A stretch of DNA of 64,000 bases from Streptomyces sp. NK08204 (GCF_020400585.1 NZ_JAINVF010000013.1:1-64000); one strand, 5' to 3'; counted from the first letter of the stretch, positions 16,234 to 25,077 are shown. Notes: a model not told the origin generated them from the sequence alone. Program-made: numbers and translations.

Positions 16234-18321
16234 TCAGCGCTGGGCGTCGGCGAGGGATTCCCGGGCCTGCGCGGCCACGTTCTCGGCGGTGAAACCGAAC
16301 TCCCGGAAGAGGACCTTGCCGTCGGCGGAGGCACCGAAGTGCTCCAGCGAGACGATGCGGCCCGCGTCCCCGACGTACTTGTGCCAGGTCAGGCCGATGC
16401 CCGCCTCGACCGCGACCCGGGCCTTCACCGAGGGCGGGAGGACGGAGTCCCGGTACCCCTGGTCCTGCTCCTCGAACCACTCCACGGACGGCATGGACAC
16501 CACGCGCGTGGGGATGCCGTCGGCCTGCAGCTGCTCGCGCGCCTCCACGGCCAGGTGCACCTCGGAACCGGTGGCGATCAGGACGACCTGCGGCTCGCCG
16601 CCTTCCGCCTCGAACAGGACGTAACCGCCGCGCGCGGCGTCGTCGTTCGGCTCGTAGGTCGGCACGCCCTGCCGGGTCAGCGCCAGTCCGTGCGGCCGGC
16701 CCTTGCCGAACTCCTTGGTGTAGCGCTGGAGGATCTCGCGCCAGGCGATCGCGGTCTCGTTGGCGTCGGCCGGGCGGACGATGTTCAGGCCCGGGATCGC
16801 GCGCAGCGAGGCCAGGTGCTCCACCGGCTGGTGGGTGGGGCCGTCCTCGCCGAGACCGATGGAGTCGTGCGTCCACACGTACGTCACCGGCAGGTGCATC
16901 AGGGCCGACAGGCGCACGGCGTTGCGCATGTAGTCGGAGAAGACGAGGAAGGTGCCGCCGTAGACGCGGGTGTTGCCGTGCAGGGCGATGCCGTTCATCT
17001 CGGCGCCCATGGCGTGCTCGCGGATGCCGAAGTGGATGGTGCGGCCGTACGGGTTCGCCTCGGGCAGCGGGTTGCCCTCGGGCAGGAAGGAGCTGTCCTT
17101 GTCGATGGTGGTGTTGTTCGACCCGGCGAGGTCGGCCGAACCGCCCCACAGCTCCGGGATCACCGCGCCGAGCGCCTGCAGCACCTTGCCGGAGGCGGCA
17201 CGCGTCGCCACGCCCTTGCCCGGCTCGAAGACCGGGAGCTTCTCCTCCCAGCCGGTGGGCAGCTCGCCCTTGCTGATCCGGTCGAACTCGGCCGCGCGCT
17301 CGGCGTTGCCGTCCCGCCACAGCTGCAGGGACTTCTCCCACTCGGCCTTCGCCTGGGCACCCCGCTCCAGCGCCTTGCGGGTGTGGGCGATCACCTCGTC
17401 GGAGACCTCGAAGGTCTTCTCCGGGTCGAAGCCGAGGACGCGCTTGGTGGCCGCGACCTCCTCGTCGCCGAGGGCGGAGCCGTGGGAGGCCTCGGTGTTC
17501 TGCGCGTTCGGGGCGGGCCAGGCGATGATCGAACGCATCGCGATGAAGGACGGCCGGTCGGTGACGGCCTTGGCCTCCTGGATCGCGGCGTAGATCGCCC
17601 GCGGATCCAGGTCGCCGTTCTCCTTCGGCTCCACACGCTGCACATGCCAGCCGTAGGCCTCGTACCGCAGGGCGGTGTCCTCGGAGACGGCCGTCTCGGT
17701 GTCGCCCTCGATCGAGATGTGGTTGTCGTCCCACAGCAGGATCAGGTTGCCGAGCTTCTGGTGACCGGCCAGCGAGGACGCCTCGGCGGCGATGCCCTCC
17801 TGGAGGCAGCCGTCACCGGCGATGCAGTAGATGAAGTGGTCGAAGGGCGACTCGCCCTGCGGGGCCTGCGGGTCGAACAGACCGCGCTCGTAGCGGGCGG
17901 CCATCGCCATGCCCACCGCGTTGGCGACGCCCTGGCCGAGCGGGCCGGTGGTGGTCTCCACACCCTTGGTGTGCCCGTACTCCGGGTGACCGGGGGTCTT
18001 CGAACCCCAGGTCCGGAAGGCCTTCAGGTCGTCCAGCTCCAGGCCGAAACCGGCCAGGTACAGCTGGGTGTAGAGGGTCAGGGACGAATGTCCGGCAGAC
18101 AGCACGAAGCGGTCGCGCCCGACCCACTCCGGGTCGGCCGGGTCGTGCCGCATCACCTTCTGGAAGAGGGTGTAGGCGGCCGGGGCCAGGCTCATCGCCG
18201 TACCGGGATGGCCGTTGCCGACCTTCTGTACGGCGTCGGCGGCCAGGACCCGGGCGGTGTCCACGGCCCGCTGGTCCAGGTCGGTCCACTCGAGGTCTGT
18301 GGTGGTCGGCTTGGTGCTCAC
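16234..18321 (-). CDS. tkt: Transketolase
   Basis: Thiamine-diphosphate enzyme moving two-carbon units between pentose and other sugar phosphates. 695 residues, full length. ThDP-binding motif GDGCLQEGIAAEASSLAG followed by the conserved N-H-I-S segment is near residue 160-190; the pyrimidine-domain signature HFGIREHAMGAEMNGIALHG is near residue 430; RPADANE near 520 is also conserved. The start is GTG at 18321. It leads the minus-strand tkt-tal-zwf-opcA-pgl operon, so the operon promoter should be in the divergent region shared with ctaB. Confidence 0.96.
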   Translation of the reverse strand: MSTKPTTTDLEWTDLDQRAVDTARVLAADAVQKVGNGHPGTAMSLAPAAYTLFQKVMRHDPADPEWVGRDRFVLSAGHSSLTLYTQLYLAGFGLELDDLKAFRTWGSKTPGHPEYGHTKGVETTTGPLGQGVANAVGMAMAARYERGLFDPQAPQGESPFDHFIYCIAGDGCLQEGIAAEASSLAGHQKLGNLILLWDDNHISIEGDTETAVSEDTALRYEAYGWHVQRVEPKENGDLDPRAIYAAIQEAKAVTDRPSFIAMRSIIAWPAPNAQNTEASHGSALGDEEVAATKRVLGFDPEKTFEVSDEVIAHTRKALERGAQAKAEWEKSLQLWRDGNAERAAEFDRISKGELPTGWEEKLPVFEPGKGVATRAASGKVLQALGAVIPELWGGSADLAGSNNTTIDKDSSFLPEGNPLPEANPYGRTIHFGIREHAMGAEMNGIALHGNTRVYGGTFLVFSDYMRNAVRLSALMHLPVTYVWTHDSIGLGEDGPTHQPVEHLASLRAIPGLNIVRPADANETAIAWREILQRYTKEFGKGRPHGLALTRQGVPTYEPNDDAARGGYVLFEAEGGEPQVVLIATGSEVHLAVEAREQLQADGIPTRVVSMPSVEWFEEQDQGYRDSVLPPSVKARVAVEAGIGLTWHKYVGDAGRIVSLEHFGASADGKVLFREFGFTAENVAAQARESLADAQR

Positions 18322-18687
18322 CCTGGCTCAGGGCTCCTCTCCACATGTCGGTCGCCGGTCTTCGGGGCACGTGCCCACCCCGGCCGCCGGTGCACTGCCT
18401 GCCCACCGGCCGTGTCGAGCCTACCCTCGTAAGGACGTGCGTTTTTTCGCGTAATCACAGACTGCCGGGACTCCGCGCGATCCGCCTCCCGACTGGCCGA
18501 CAGCGCATTTGGCACATGAATAAAGAGGCGCTCATCTGACCGCTCAATCGAGCCAGAGGGCACCTCTCATGCGACCTCCGCCAACACGACCCCACCCCCG
18601 CGAAGGCCGGGGTATGGGCAACGTCTACAGTGGCGTGGTACGCGCGAGCCTTCTTTACCGGCACTTCACACGGGGAGGCTCGCTGGG
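18322..18687. other. Divergent intergenic region tkt/ctaB (366 bases)
   Basis: It should contain the promoters of the tkt operon (minus) and ctaB (plus). An AT-rich patch with a run of T lies near 18440, and a second AT-rich patch around 18509-18525. A seven-codon reading frame (ATG AAT AAA GAG GCG CTC ATC TGA) starts near 18517, with no evidence that it is translated. No clear operator palindrome was found. Confidence 0.5.
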
Positions 18688-19692
18688 ATGTCTCTGTCAG
18701 GGGTGTGCGTGACGGCCGTCGAATCCCGTCCAGCGGATGGGGGCACCGCCCATGCCGTTAAGGCCATGGGGGAGCTCGGTGGTGCGAGCCAGGGCCCGGT
18801 TCACCGGCCGTTCGGGGCCCGTGCCAAGGCGTTCGTAGCGCTGACCAAGCCGCGGATCATCGAGTTGCTGCTCATCACCACCGTTCCGGTGATGTTCCTG
18901 GCGCAGCAGGGTGTGCCCGACCTCAAGCTGGTCCTGCTCACCTGCGTCGGCGGCTACCTTTCCGCGGGCGGCGCCAACGCGCTGAACATGTACATCGACC
19001 GGGACATCGACGCCCTGATGGACCGCACCTCGCAGCGTCCGCTGGTGACCGGCATGGTCAGCCCGCGCGAGTGCCTGGCCTTCGGCATCACCCTGGCGGT
19101 GGTCTCGACGCTGCTGTTCGGGCTGACCGTCAACTGGCTGAGCGCCTGGCTGTCACTCGGAGCGCTCCTCTTCTACGTCGTCGTCTACACGATGATCCTC
19201 AAGCGGCGCACCTCGCAGAACATCGTGTGGGGCGGCATCGCCGGCTGCCTCCCGGTGCTGATCGGCTGGTCCTCCGTCACGAACTCCATGTCGTGGGCGC
19301 CGGTCATCCTCTTCCTCGTCATGTTCTTCTGGACGCCGCCGCACTACTGGCCGCTGTCCATGAAGGTCAAGGACGACTACGCGCGCGTGGGCGTGCCGAT
19401 GCTCCCGGTCATCGCCTCCAACAAGGTGGTGGCCCGGCAGATCGTCATCTACAGCTGGGTCATGGTCGCCGTCTCGCTGCTGCTCACCCCGCTCGGCTAC
19501 ACCGGCTGGTTCTACACGGCGGTCGCCCTCGCGGCCGGCGGCTTCTGGCTGTGGGAGGCGCACGGGCTGCAGAACCGTGCGAAGGCCGAGGTGACCGGCG
19601 CGAAGCTGAAGGAGATGCGGCTGTTCCACTGGTCGATCACCTACGTGTCGATCCTCTTCGTCGCGGTCGCCGTGGACCCCTTCCTGCGCTGA
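18688..19692 (+). CDS. ctaB: Protoheme IX farnesyltransferase (heme O synthase)
   Basis: Integral membrane prenyltransferase that adds a farnesyl group to heme B, giving heme O for terminal oxidases. The UbiA-family motif NALNMYIDRDIDALMDR (N-x3-D-x3-D) is near residue 97, and eight to nine membrane segments follow. ATG at 18688 has GGGGAGG nine bases upstream, but GTG codons just downstream are also possible. The first 50 residues are poorly conserved in the family and contain a stretch encoded by a palindromic DNA repeat (18736-18775). ctaA, for the next step, lies 1.6 kb away on the opposite strand. Confidence 0.95.
   Translation: MSLSGVCVTAVESRPADGGTAHAVKAMGELGGASQGPVHRPFGARAKAFVALTKPRIIELLLITTVPVMFLAQQGVPDLKLVLLTCVGGYLSAGGANALNMYIDRDIDALMDRTSQRPLVTGMVSPRECLAFGITLAVVSTLLFGLTVNWLSAWLSLGALLFYVVVYTMILKRRTSQNIVWGGIAGCLPVLIGWSSVTNSMSWAPVILFLVMFFWTPPHYWPLSMKVKDDYARVGVPMLPVIASNKVVARQIVIYSWVMVAVSLLLTPLGYTGWFYTAVALAAGGFWLWEAHGLQNRAKAEVTGAKLKEMRLFHWSITYVSILFVAVAVDPFLR
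18736..18775 (+). repeat. Palindromic repeat-like sequence inside ctaB
   Basis: GATGGGGGCACC is followed by CCCATGCC, GTTAA, GGCCATGGG and GGGAG, giving a hairpin with G-rich ends. The layout resembles short palindromic intergenic repeats that I remember as common in Streptomyces genomes. Here it is read in frame within the variable N-terminus of CtaB (residues about 17-30). Membership of a known repeat family is from memory and needs a genome search. Confidence 0.45.
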
Positions 19693-19771
19693 CGTACGTC
19701 ACACGGCCACCGACCTATGTCACACAGGCATGCTCTCGCCAGTGGATCTACGCGTGAGTAGCATCCTGAGC

Positions 19772-20092
19772 ATGGCAGACACGCAGCAGGTTGACGCGAA
19801 GGCCGAGCGCAAGGCGGCGAAGCTCGCCCGGCAGATCAGCGCCTTCTCCAAGACGCACGGCGGCGCCGAGGGCCAGGTGGCCTACATCGGCGAACGCGGC
19901 GCCCGGATCGCCCTGGTCGGCGAGGACGGTGAATGGGGCAACCTGGTGGCCCCCAGCGTCGAGATCGCCGAGCAGGCGGTCAAGAAGGCCGGTATCACCC
20001 TCCACGAGTCCTTCGACGGGGAGTTCGCGGCGAAGGTCAAGACGGGGCCGTACGAGTGGAAGCGCATGGCGGGCATGCAGATCGGCGGCTGA
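19772..20092 (+). CDS. Small conserved actinobacterial protein, function unknown
   Basis: 106-residue soluble protein. The ATG at 19772 is preceded by AGCATCCTGAGC and gives the start MADTQQVDAKAERKAAKLAR, a basic helix, followed by a compact alpha/beta part (QVAYIGERGARIALVGEDG, EIAEQAVKKAGITLHE, PYEWKRMAGMQIGG). No membrane segment or signal peptide. From memory, similar short proteins follow ctaB in other Streptomyces, which suggests a conserved but undefined role. I do not assign a function. Confidence 0.7.
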   Translation: MADTQQVDAKAERKAAKLARQISAFSKTHGGAEGQVAYIGERGARIALVGEDGEWGNLVAPSVEIAEQAVKKAGITLHESFDGEFAAKVKTGPYEWKRMAGMQIGG

Positions 20093-20095
20093 CAG

Positions 20096-20111
20096 CCGGC
20101 CCCGGGGCCGG
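20096..20111. terminator. Perfect 16-base GC palindrome after the small ORF
   Basis: CCGGCCCCGGGGCCGG begins three bases after the stop codon at 20092. It can form a short stem and may act as a weak terminator. Confidence 0.4.
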
Positions 20112-20190
20112 TTGGACCGCGACCTCGGACCCCGTGCACCCGTTAGGACGTGTGAGCCAGCGCAGCGCTACGTCCCGGCGGGGAGTCGGA

Positions 20191-21303
20191 ATGATCGAAA
20201 CGCCGTCCCTCGTGGACCAGTACTGCCACGGCGTACTGCGAACCGAGCTGGGCCTCGGCACCTTCGAGGCCCAGCTGGCGCGCACCGAGGGGCCACCCGC
20301 GCCGGGCACCACCCTCTTCGACACCCAGACCGGTTTCGCCGTACGGCGCTGGTGTCCGCCGCTCCTGGGGCTGGAACCGCACTGCCCGCCCGCGCGGTAT
20401 CTCGCCCGGCGCCGTGAACTCGGCGCCCTGGAGGCGGGCCGCAGACTGCTGCGCGGCAGCGGCATCACCACCTACCTCGTCGACACGGGCCTGCCCGGCG
20501 ACCTCACCGGCCCCGCCGAGATGGCCTCCACGGGCGACGCCGAGGCACGGGAGATCGTCCGGCTCGAACTGCTCGCGGAGCAGGTCGCCGACACCTCCGG
20601 CACGGTCGAGTCGTTCCTCGCCAACCTCGCGGAATCGGTGCACGGGGCCGCCGCGAACGCGGTCGCCTTCACCTCCGTCGCGGGTCTACGGCACGGCCTG
20701 GCGCTCGCGCCGGAGCCGCCGGGGCCGGGGGAGGTGCGGGGTGCGGCGGGCCGCTGGCTGGCCGGGCGGCGGGTCGGCGGAGCGCTGACGGACCCGGTGC
20801 TGCTGCGGCATCTGCTGTGGATCGCGGTCGCCTCGGGCCTGCCGCTCCAGCTGCACGCCGGGCTCGGCGAGCCGGGCTCGCGCATCGACCGCAGGGACCC
20901 CGTGCTGCTCGCGGACTTCGTCCGGGCCACGGCGGGCCTGGGCACCGACCTGGTCCTGCTGCACGGCTACCCGTACCACCGGCACGCCGCCCACCTGGCC
21001 GGGGTCTTCCCGCACGTGTACGCCGACTCCGGCGCGGCCCTCGCGCACACCGGCGCCCGCGCGGCCACCATCCTCGCCGAGATCCTGGAACTGGCCCCCT
21101 TCGGCAAGATCCTCTTCTCCAGCGGCGCCCATGGCCTGCCCGAGCTGCACGTGGTCGGCGCCCGTCTGTTCCGCGAGTCCCTGGGCCGGGTGCTCGGCAC
21201 CTGGGTGACCGAGGGCGCCTGGTCCCTGGGGGACGCCCGACGGGTGGCACGGATGGTCGCGGCGGACAACGCCCGGCGGGTGTACGGGCTGGGCGCCGCC
21301 TAG
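20191..21303 (+). CDS. Amidohydrolase-family protein (amidohydrolase 2 / FluG-like)
   Basis: 370-residue TIM-barrel metal-dependent hydrolase. Visible elements: VDQYCHG at the N-terminus (first metal site, with Cys where many relatives have His-x-His), LPLQLHAGLGEP (second His), VLLHGYPYHRHAAHLAGVFPHVYADSG, and the C-terminal KILFSSGAHGLPELH, where an Asp is often expected as metal ligand. The substituted first motif makes catalytic activity uncertain. The ATG at 20191 is chosen for the GGGGAG five bases upstream. It lies between ctaB and ctaA, converging with ctaA. Substrate unknown. Confidence 0.8.
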   Translation: MIETPSLVDQYCHGVLRTELGLGTFEAQLARTEGPPAPGTTLFDTQTGFAVRRWCPPLLGLEPHCPPARYLARRRELGALEAGRRLLRGSGITTYLVDTGLPGDLTGPAEMASTGDAEAREIVRLELLAEQVADTSGTVESFLANLAESVHGAAANAVAFTSVAGLRHGLALAPEPPGPGEVRGAAGRWLAGRRVGGALTDPVLLRHLLWIAVASGLPLQLHAGLGEPGSRIDRRDPVLLADFVRATAGLGTDLVLLHGYPYHRHAAHLAGVFPHVYADSGAALAHTGARAATILAEILELAPFGKILFSSGAHGLPELHVVGARLFRESLGRVLGTWVTEGAWSLGDARRVARMVAADNARRVYGLGAA

Positions 21304-21311
21304 AAACTGCT

Positions 21312-21337
21312 CGCCACGCCGCTACGCGTGCGTGGCG
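21312..21337. terminator. Hairpin between convergent amidohydrolase and ctaA genes
   Basis: CGCCACGC (21312-21319) pairs with GCGTGGCG (21330-21337). The hairpin covers the ctaA stop and lies just past the amidohydrolase stop, so it could serve both genes. Confidence 0.45.
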
Positions 21338-22332
21338 ACCGTCACCTCGGCGGACGGTCCGGGCAGGCCGGCCACGGACTCGGGGCGTTCGCGCAGTGAC
21401 AGAAGCACACGCAGCACCCAGACCCACATCACCGTAGAACCGAGCATGTGTGCGCCCACCAGGAGTTCGGGGAGGTGCGTGAAGTACTGGACGTAGCCGA
21501 TCACGCCCTGCGCGAGCAGGATCAGGAACAGCTCCCGTGTCCGGTCCAGCGGACCCTTCGGCGCGTCCACCGCCTTCAGGACGAACCACAGGGCGAAGGT
21601 CAGCGTCACCACGATCCAGGCCAGGACCGCGTGTCCCTTGGCCACCGTCGTCCAGTCGATCTGGATCCGCTCGACCTCCTTGGAGTCGCCCGCGTGCGGC
21701 CCGGCGCCGGTCACCACCGTGCCGGCCGCGATGAGCAGCCCGGAGGCGGCGACCAGGAACCACACGAGCTGCTGCACGGCCTTGCCGACCAGCGGACGCG
21801 GCTGCGCGTCACCCTCGCGGGTGCGCTGCCACATCTGCGTGGCGACGGCGATGAGCGCGGTGGACAGCAGGAAGTGCGCCGCGACCGTGTACGGGTTCAG
21901 ACCGACCAGGACGACGATGCCGCCGAGCACCGCGTTGCTCATGACGATCCAGAACTGGGCCCAGCCCAGCCGGGTGAGGCTGCGCCGGTACGGCTTCTCG
22001 GAGCGCGCGGCGATGATCGCCCAGCCGACGGCCGCGCACAGCACGTACGTCAGCATGCGGTTGCCGAACTCGATGGCGCCGTGGAAGCCCATGGCCTGGG
22101 TCGTGGTCAGCGAGTTGTCGGTGCATGTCGGCCAGGTCGGGCAGCCCAGGCCCGAGCCGGTCAGTCGGACGGCGCCGCCGGTGACGACGATGACCACCGC
22201 CATGACGAGCGCGGCGAGGGCCGCCCGCTGGACCGTCCGGGGCTGCGGGGTCCAGCGTTCGGCGATGAAGGCGAGGGGGTTGCGCAGCGCCGCTGCGGCG
22301 TCGGCGGGGTTCAGCTTTGGCACGCCCCCCAT
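21322..22332 (-). CDS. ctaA: Heme A synthase (COX15/CtaA)
   Basis: Membrane mono-oxygenase converting heme O to heme A for the aa3 oxidase. About 336 residues with eight membrane segments. The first heme-binding region TGSGLGCPTWPTC carries the Cys pair typical of CtaA, and HGAIEFGNRML holds the conserved Glu and His; AHFLLSTA and KGHAVLAWIVV supply further His ligands. I use ATG 22332 (MGGVPKL); GTG 22353 and GTG 22323 are alternatives with no clearly better ribosome-binding site. It may be the last gene of the AAC(3)-ATPase-permease-ctaA string on the minus strand. Confidence 0.92.
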   Translation of the reverse strand: MGGVPKLNPADAAAALRNPLAFIAERWTPQPRTVQRAALAALVMAVVIVVTGGAVRLTGSGLGCPTWPTCTDNSLTTTQAMGFHGAIEFGNRMLTYVLCAAVGWAIIAARSEKPYRRSLTRLGWAQFWIVMSNAVLGGIVVLVGLNPYTVAAHFLLSTALIAVATQMWQRTREGDAQPRPLVGKAVQQLVWFLVAASGLLIAAGTVVTGAGPHAGDSKEVERIQIDWTTVAKGHAVLAWIVVTLTFALWFVLKAVDAPKGPLDRTRELFLILLAQGVIGYVQYFTHLPELLVGAHMLGSTVMWVWVLRVLLSLRERPESVAGLPGPSAEVTVATHA

Positions 22333-22380
22333 CGTAGGCTGCCGCTTGTGCACGCGTTCACGAGGGTGGGCCTTGGCCGA

Positions 22381-23163
22381 CTACTCCCAGCGGAAGAAGC
22401 GGCCCGCAGCGGCGAGGGCCACGACCGCCCACGCGGCGAGGATCCCCAGGTCGCCCCAGGGCGTTCCGGCGCCGTGCTGGAGAACGTCCCGCAGGCCGTC
22501 GGAGAGCGCGGAGACGGGCAGCAGGCCCAGCACGTGCTGCCCGGCGGACCCGAACTTCTCCAGCGGCACGATGACCCCGCCACCGACGAGCAGCAGCAGG
22601 AAGACCAGGTTGGCGGCGCCCAGGGTCGCCTCCGCCTTGAGCGTGCCCGCCATGAGCAGGCCGAGCCCGCTGAAGGCGGCCGTACCGAGGATCAGCAGGA
22701 GCACGACGGCGGCCGCGCCGGCCCCGCCGCCGTGCGGGGACCAGCCCAGCGCAAGGGCGATGACGATCAGCAGGACTACCTGGAGGACCTCGGTGACCAG
22801 CACGGACGCCGTCTTCGCGGTCATCAGGGCCCAGCGGGGCAGGGGCGAGGAGGCGAGCCGCTTGAGCACGCCGTAGCGGCGCTCGAAGCCGGTCGCGATG
22901 GCCTGTCCGGTGAACGCGGTCGACATCACCGCGAGGGCCAGGATGCCCGGGGCGAGGAAGTCCACGGCCTCGCCGGCGCCGGTGTCGACGATGTCGACCG
23001 AGCTGAAGAGCACCAGCAGCAGGGTCGGGATGACGATCGTCAGGAGCAGCTGCTCGCCGTTGCGCAGCAGCATCTTCGTCTCCAGGACCGCCTGCGCCGC
23101 GATCATGCGGGGCAGGGGGGCGGCACCCGGCTTCGGGGTGTACGTACCCGTCGTGGTGGTCAC
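22381..23163 (-). CDS. ABC-2 type transporter permease
   Basis: Membrane subunit of an exporter, 260 residues with six predicted membrane segments (for example LLLTIVIPTLLLVLFSSVD, ILALAVMSTAFTGQAIATGF, LLFLLLVG-like region near 190). It has the family sequence FERRYGVLKRLASSPLPRW. The GTG start at 23163 overlaps the TGA of the ATPase gene (GTGA). The next gene downstream is ctaA; from memory this ATPase-permease pair sits next to ctaA in several Streptomyces, so a link to heme or oxidase biogenesis is possible but unproven. Confidence 0.88.
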   Translation of the reverse strand: MTTTTGTYTPKPGAAPLPRMIAAQAVLETKMLLRNGEQLLLTIVIPTLLLVLFSSVDIVDTGAGEAVDFLAPGILALAVMSTAFTGQAIATGFERRYGVLKRLASSPLPRWALMTAKTASVLVTEVLQVVLLIVIALALGWSPHGGGAGAAAVVLLLILGTAAFSGLGLLMAGTLKAEATLGAANLVFLLLLVGGGVIVPLEKFGSAGQHVLGLLPVSALSDGLRDVLQHGAGTPWGDLGILAAWAVVALAAAGRFFRWE

Positions 23164-24137
23164 GAGCGCAGCTCCTTGCCGGTCAGCTCCAGAAAGACGT
23201 CCTCCAGTGTGTGCCGCTCCACCGAGATCCGCTCCGGCATCACCCCGTTCTGGGCGCACCACGAGGCGACCGTGGCAAGCAGCTGGGGGTCGACACCGCC
23301 GACGACCCGGTACGCGCCCGGGGTCAGTTCGGCCGCCGTGCAGTCGGCCGGGAGCGCCTTGAGCAGGGAGCCCAGGTCGAGGCCGGGGCGGCCGGTGAAG
23401 CGCAGGGTGTTCTCGGCGCCGCCCCTGCACAGCTCCTCCGGGGAGCCCTGGGCGATGACCCGGCCGCCGTCGATGATGGCGACGTCGTCGGCGAGCTGCT
23501 CGGCCTCTTCCATGTAGTGCGTGGTGAGGATCACGGAGACGCCGTCGGCGCGCAGGTCCCGCACCAGCTCCCAGGTGGCCCGGCGGGCCTGCGGGTCCAG
23601 GCCTGCGGTGGGCTCGTCCAGGAACACCAGCTCCGGCCGGCCGACCACGGCCATGGCGAGCGCCAGCCGCTGCTGCTGGCCGCCGGACAGGCGCCGGTAG
23701 GAGGTACGGCCGCAGGAGCCGAGCCCGAGGCGTTCGACGAGCGCGTCCACGTCCAGGGGGTGGGCGTGCAGCCTGGCGATGTGCCGCAGCATCTCGTCGG
23801 CCCGGGCGCCGGAGTAGACGCCCCCGGACTGCAGCATCACGCCGATGCGGGGCCGCAGCTCGGCGGCCTGCCGGACCGGGTCGAGGCCCAGGACGCGTAC
23901 CGTGCCGGAATCCGGCGTGCGGTAGCCCTCGCAGGTCTCCACGGTGGTCGTCTTCCCCGCCCCGTTGGGGCCGAGCACGGCGGTCACACCCGCCTGGGCC
24001 ACCAGGTCGAGGCCGTTCACCGCGGTCTTCGTTCCGTACCGCTTCACCAGGGCCTGGACCTCGATGAGTGGGTGCGGCGCGAAGCGTCTCCTCGAGGGAT
24101 GGTGGTCGGGAGACGGGCGGGCGGGCTCACTTCGCAT
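23160..24137 (-). CDS. ABC transporter ATP-binding protein (drug-exporter type)
   Basis: ATPase of the ABC-2 exporter, 325 residues. Walker A GPNGAGKTT, signature LSGGQQQRLALA, Walker B LVFLDEPTAGLD and switch His TTHYMEEAEQL are all present, followed by the C-terminal extension typical of DrrA/NatA-like proteins. I use ATG 24137 (MRSEPARPS); the open frame extends further upstream but into the acetyltransferase gene. The gene lies 31 bases downstream of the AAC(3)-like gene, same strand. Confidence 0.9.
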   Translation of the reverse strand: MRSEPARPSPDHHPSRRRFAPHPLIEVQALVKRYGTKTAVNGLDLVAQAGVTAVLGPNGAGKTTTVETCEGYRTPDSGTVRVLGLDPVRQAAELRPRIGVMLQSGGVYSGARADEMLRHIARLHAHPLDVDALVERLGLGSCGRTSYRRLSGGQQQRLALAMAVVGRPELVFLDEPTAGLDPQARRATWELVRDLRADGVSVILTTHYMEEAEQLADDVAIIDGGRVIAQGSPEELCRGGAENTLRFTGRPGLDLGSLLKALPADCTAAELTPGAYRVVGGVDPQLLATVASWCAQNGVMPERISVERHTLEDVFLELTGKELRS

Positions 24138-24168
24138 GGGTCCAGAGTCTAGGGAGCATGCGGGTGGC

Positions 24169-24981
24169 TCAGGCGTGGGGGTAGGGGAAGTCCTCCAGGG
24201 GCCGGTGCAGCGGCAGCCACCGTTCGGCGTAGGCGACGGCGTCCGCCACCGGGAACAGCCGGGCGTCGGCCGCGCCGACCGTGCCCCGTACGACCGGCCG
24301 GTCCCGTTCGAAGTCATGGCCCAGCTCGTCGAACCGTTCGGAGCTGACCGACACCTCGATCACCGTCTCCCAGCCGCCGCCCGGCGCGGGCCGGCCGACC
24401 TCGACCAGCGGTGCCGGTGTCCGGTACTCGGCGAGGTGGAAGCTGGTGCAGGCGTCGTAGCCCGCGCCGAGCAGCAGGACCCGGGCGCCCAGCCGCTCCA
24501 GGCGGGCCAGCGGACTGCGCTCCCCGAGCCGGCAGTCGGCGGCATGGCCGTCGGTGATCTCCCGGGCGTGCGGTCCGAGCGCGGCGAAGGAAGTCTGCGG
24601 ATGCGCGCTGCGCAGGGCGCCGGGCCAGGTCCGCACGGTCTCCGGGATCACACCGACCCCGCGCGAGGGGGTGACCAGGGGGTCGTACGGCGGCATGGTG
24701 GCGCGGATGCTGTCCCACCACTCCTCGGGCACCGGCGGGTTTCCCCACGTGGCCGGGTCGGACAGGTCGCCGGTCTGAGTGGGGACGACGAGCGTGCCGG
24801 AGGGGCCGAGGGCGTCGAGGAGTGCGTGGACGACGGCGACGGCCCCGCCGTTGACCCAGCCGAGCGCGCTGAGCGAGGAGTGCACCAGGAGGATCTCGCC
24901 GTTCTCGACGCCCAGCAGGCGCAGCTGTGCGGACACGGCGTCGCGGGTGACCAGAGGGCCGGCCGGAGCGGGTTCGGACAT
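24169..24981 (-). CDS. AAC(3)-type aminoglycoside N3-acetyltransferase-like protein
   Basis: 270 residues of the antibiotic N-acetyltransferase family, which acetylates the 3-amino group of 2-deoxystreptamine using acetyl-CoA. Recognisable parts: LVHSSLSALGWVNGGA near residue 32, TLVVPTQTGDLSDPATW near 60, and MPPYDPLVTPSRGVGVIPET followed by SAHPQTSFAALG near 95-130. Chromosomal members in Streptomyces may give resistance or act on other amines, so drug range is not inferred. First gene of a minus-strand string with an ABC exporter, divergent from sufR. Confidence 0.85.
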   Translation of the reverse strand: MSEPAPAGPLVTRDAVSAQLRLLGVENGEILLVHSSLSALGWVNGGAVAVVHALLDALGPSGTLVVPTQTGDLSDPATWGNPPVPEEWWDSIRATMPPYDPLVTPSRGVGVIPETVRTWPGALRSAHPQTSFAALGPHAREITDGHAADCRLGERSPLARLERLGARVLLLGAGYDACTSFHLAEYRTPAPLVEVGRPAPGGGWETVIEVSVSSERFDELGHDFERDRPVVRGTVGAADARLFPVADAVAYAERWLPLHRPLEDFPYPHA

Positions 24982-25035
24982 GGCCCGGAAGTCTTCCCGA
25001 CGGGGGCGACGGGCGCCACCGAATTGACCGGTGGG

Positions 25036-25074
25036 GACCTGCGATGATCGATCAGAAGATCGTTTCCGCAGGTC
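25036..25074. promoter_or_regulatory. Inverted repeat in the AAC(3)/sufR intergenic region
   Basis: GACCTGCG (25036-25043) is the exact reverse complement of CGCAGGTC (25067-25074), with AT-richer sequence between containing GATGATCGATC and GATCG. It lies 55 bases from the acetyltransferase start and could be a regulatory site or a hairpin. Confidence 0.4.
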
Positions 25075-25077
25075 GCA

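Noticed and set aside
18517..18540. Seven-codon reading frame before ctaB as a leader peptide
   Set aside because: No ribosome-binding site or attenuator-type hairpin, and it lies about 150 bases before ctaB.
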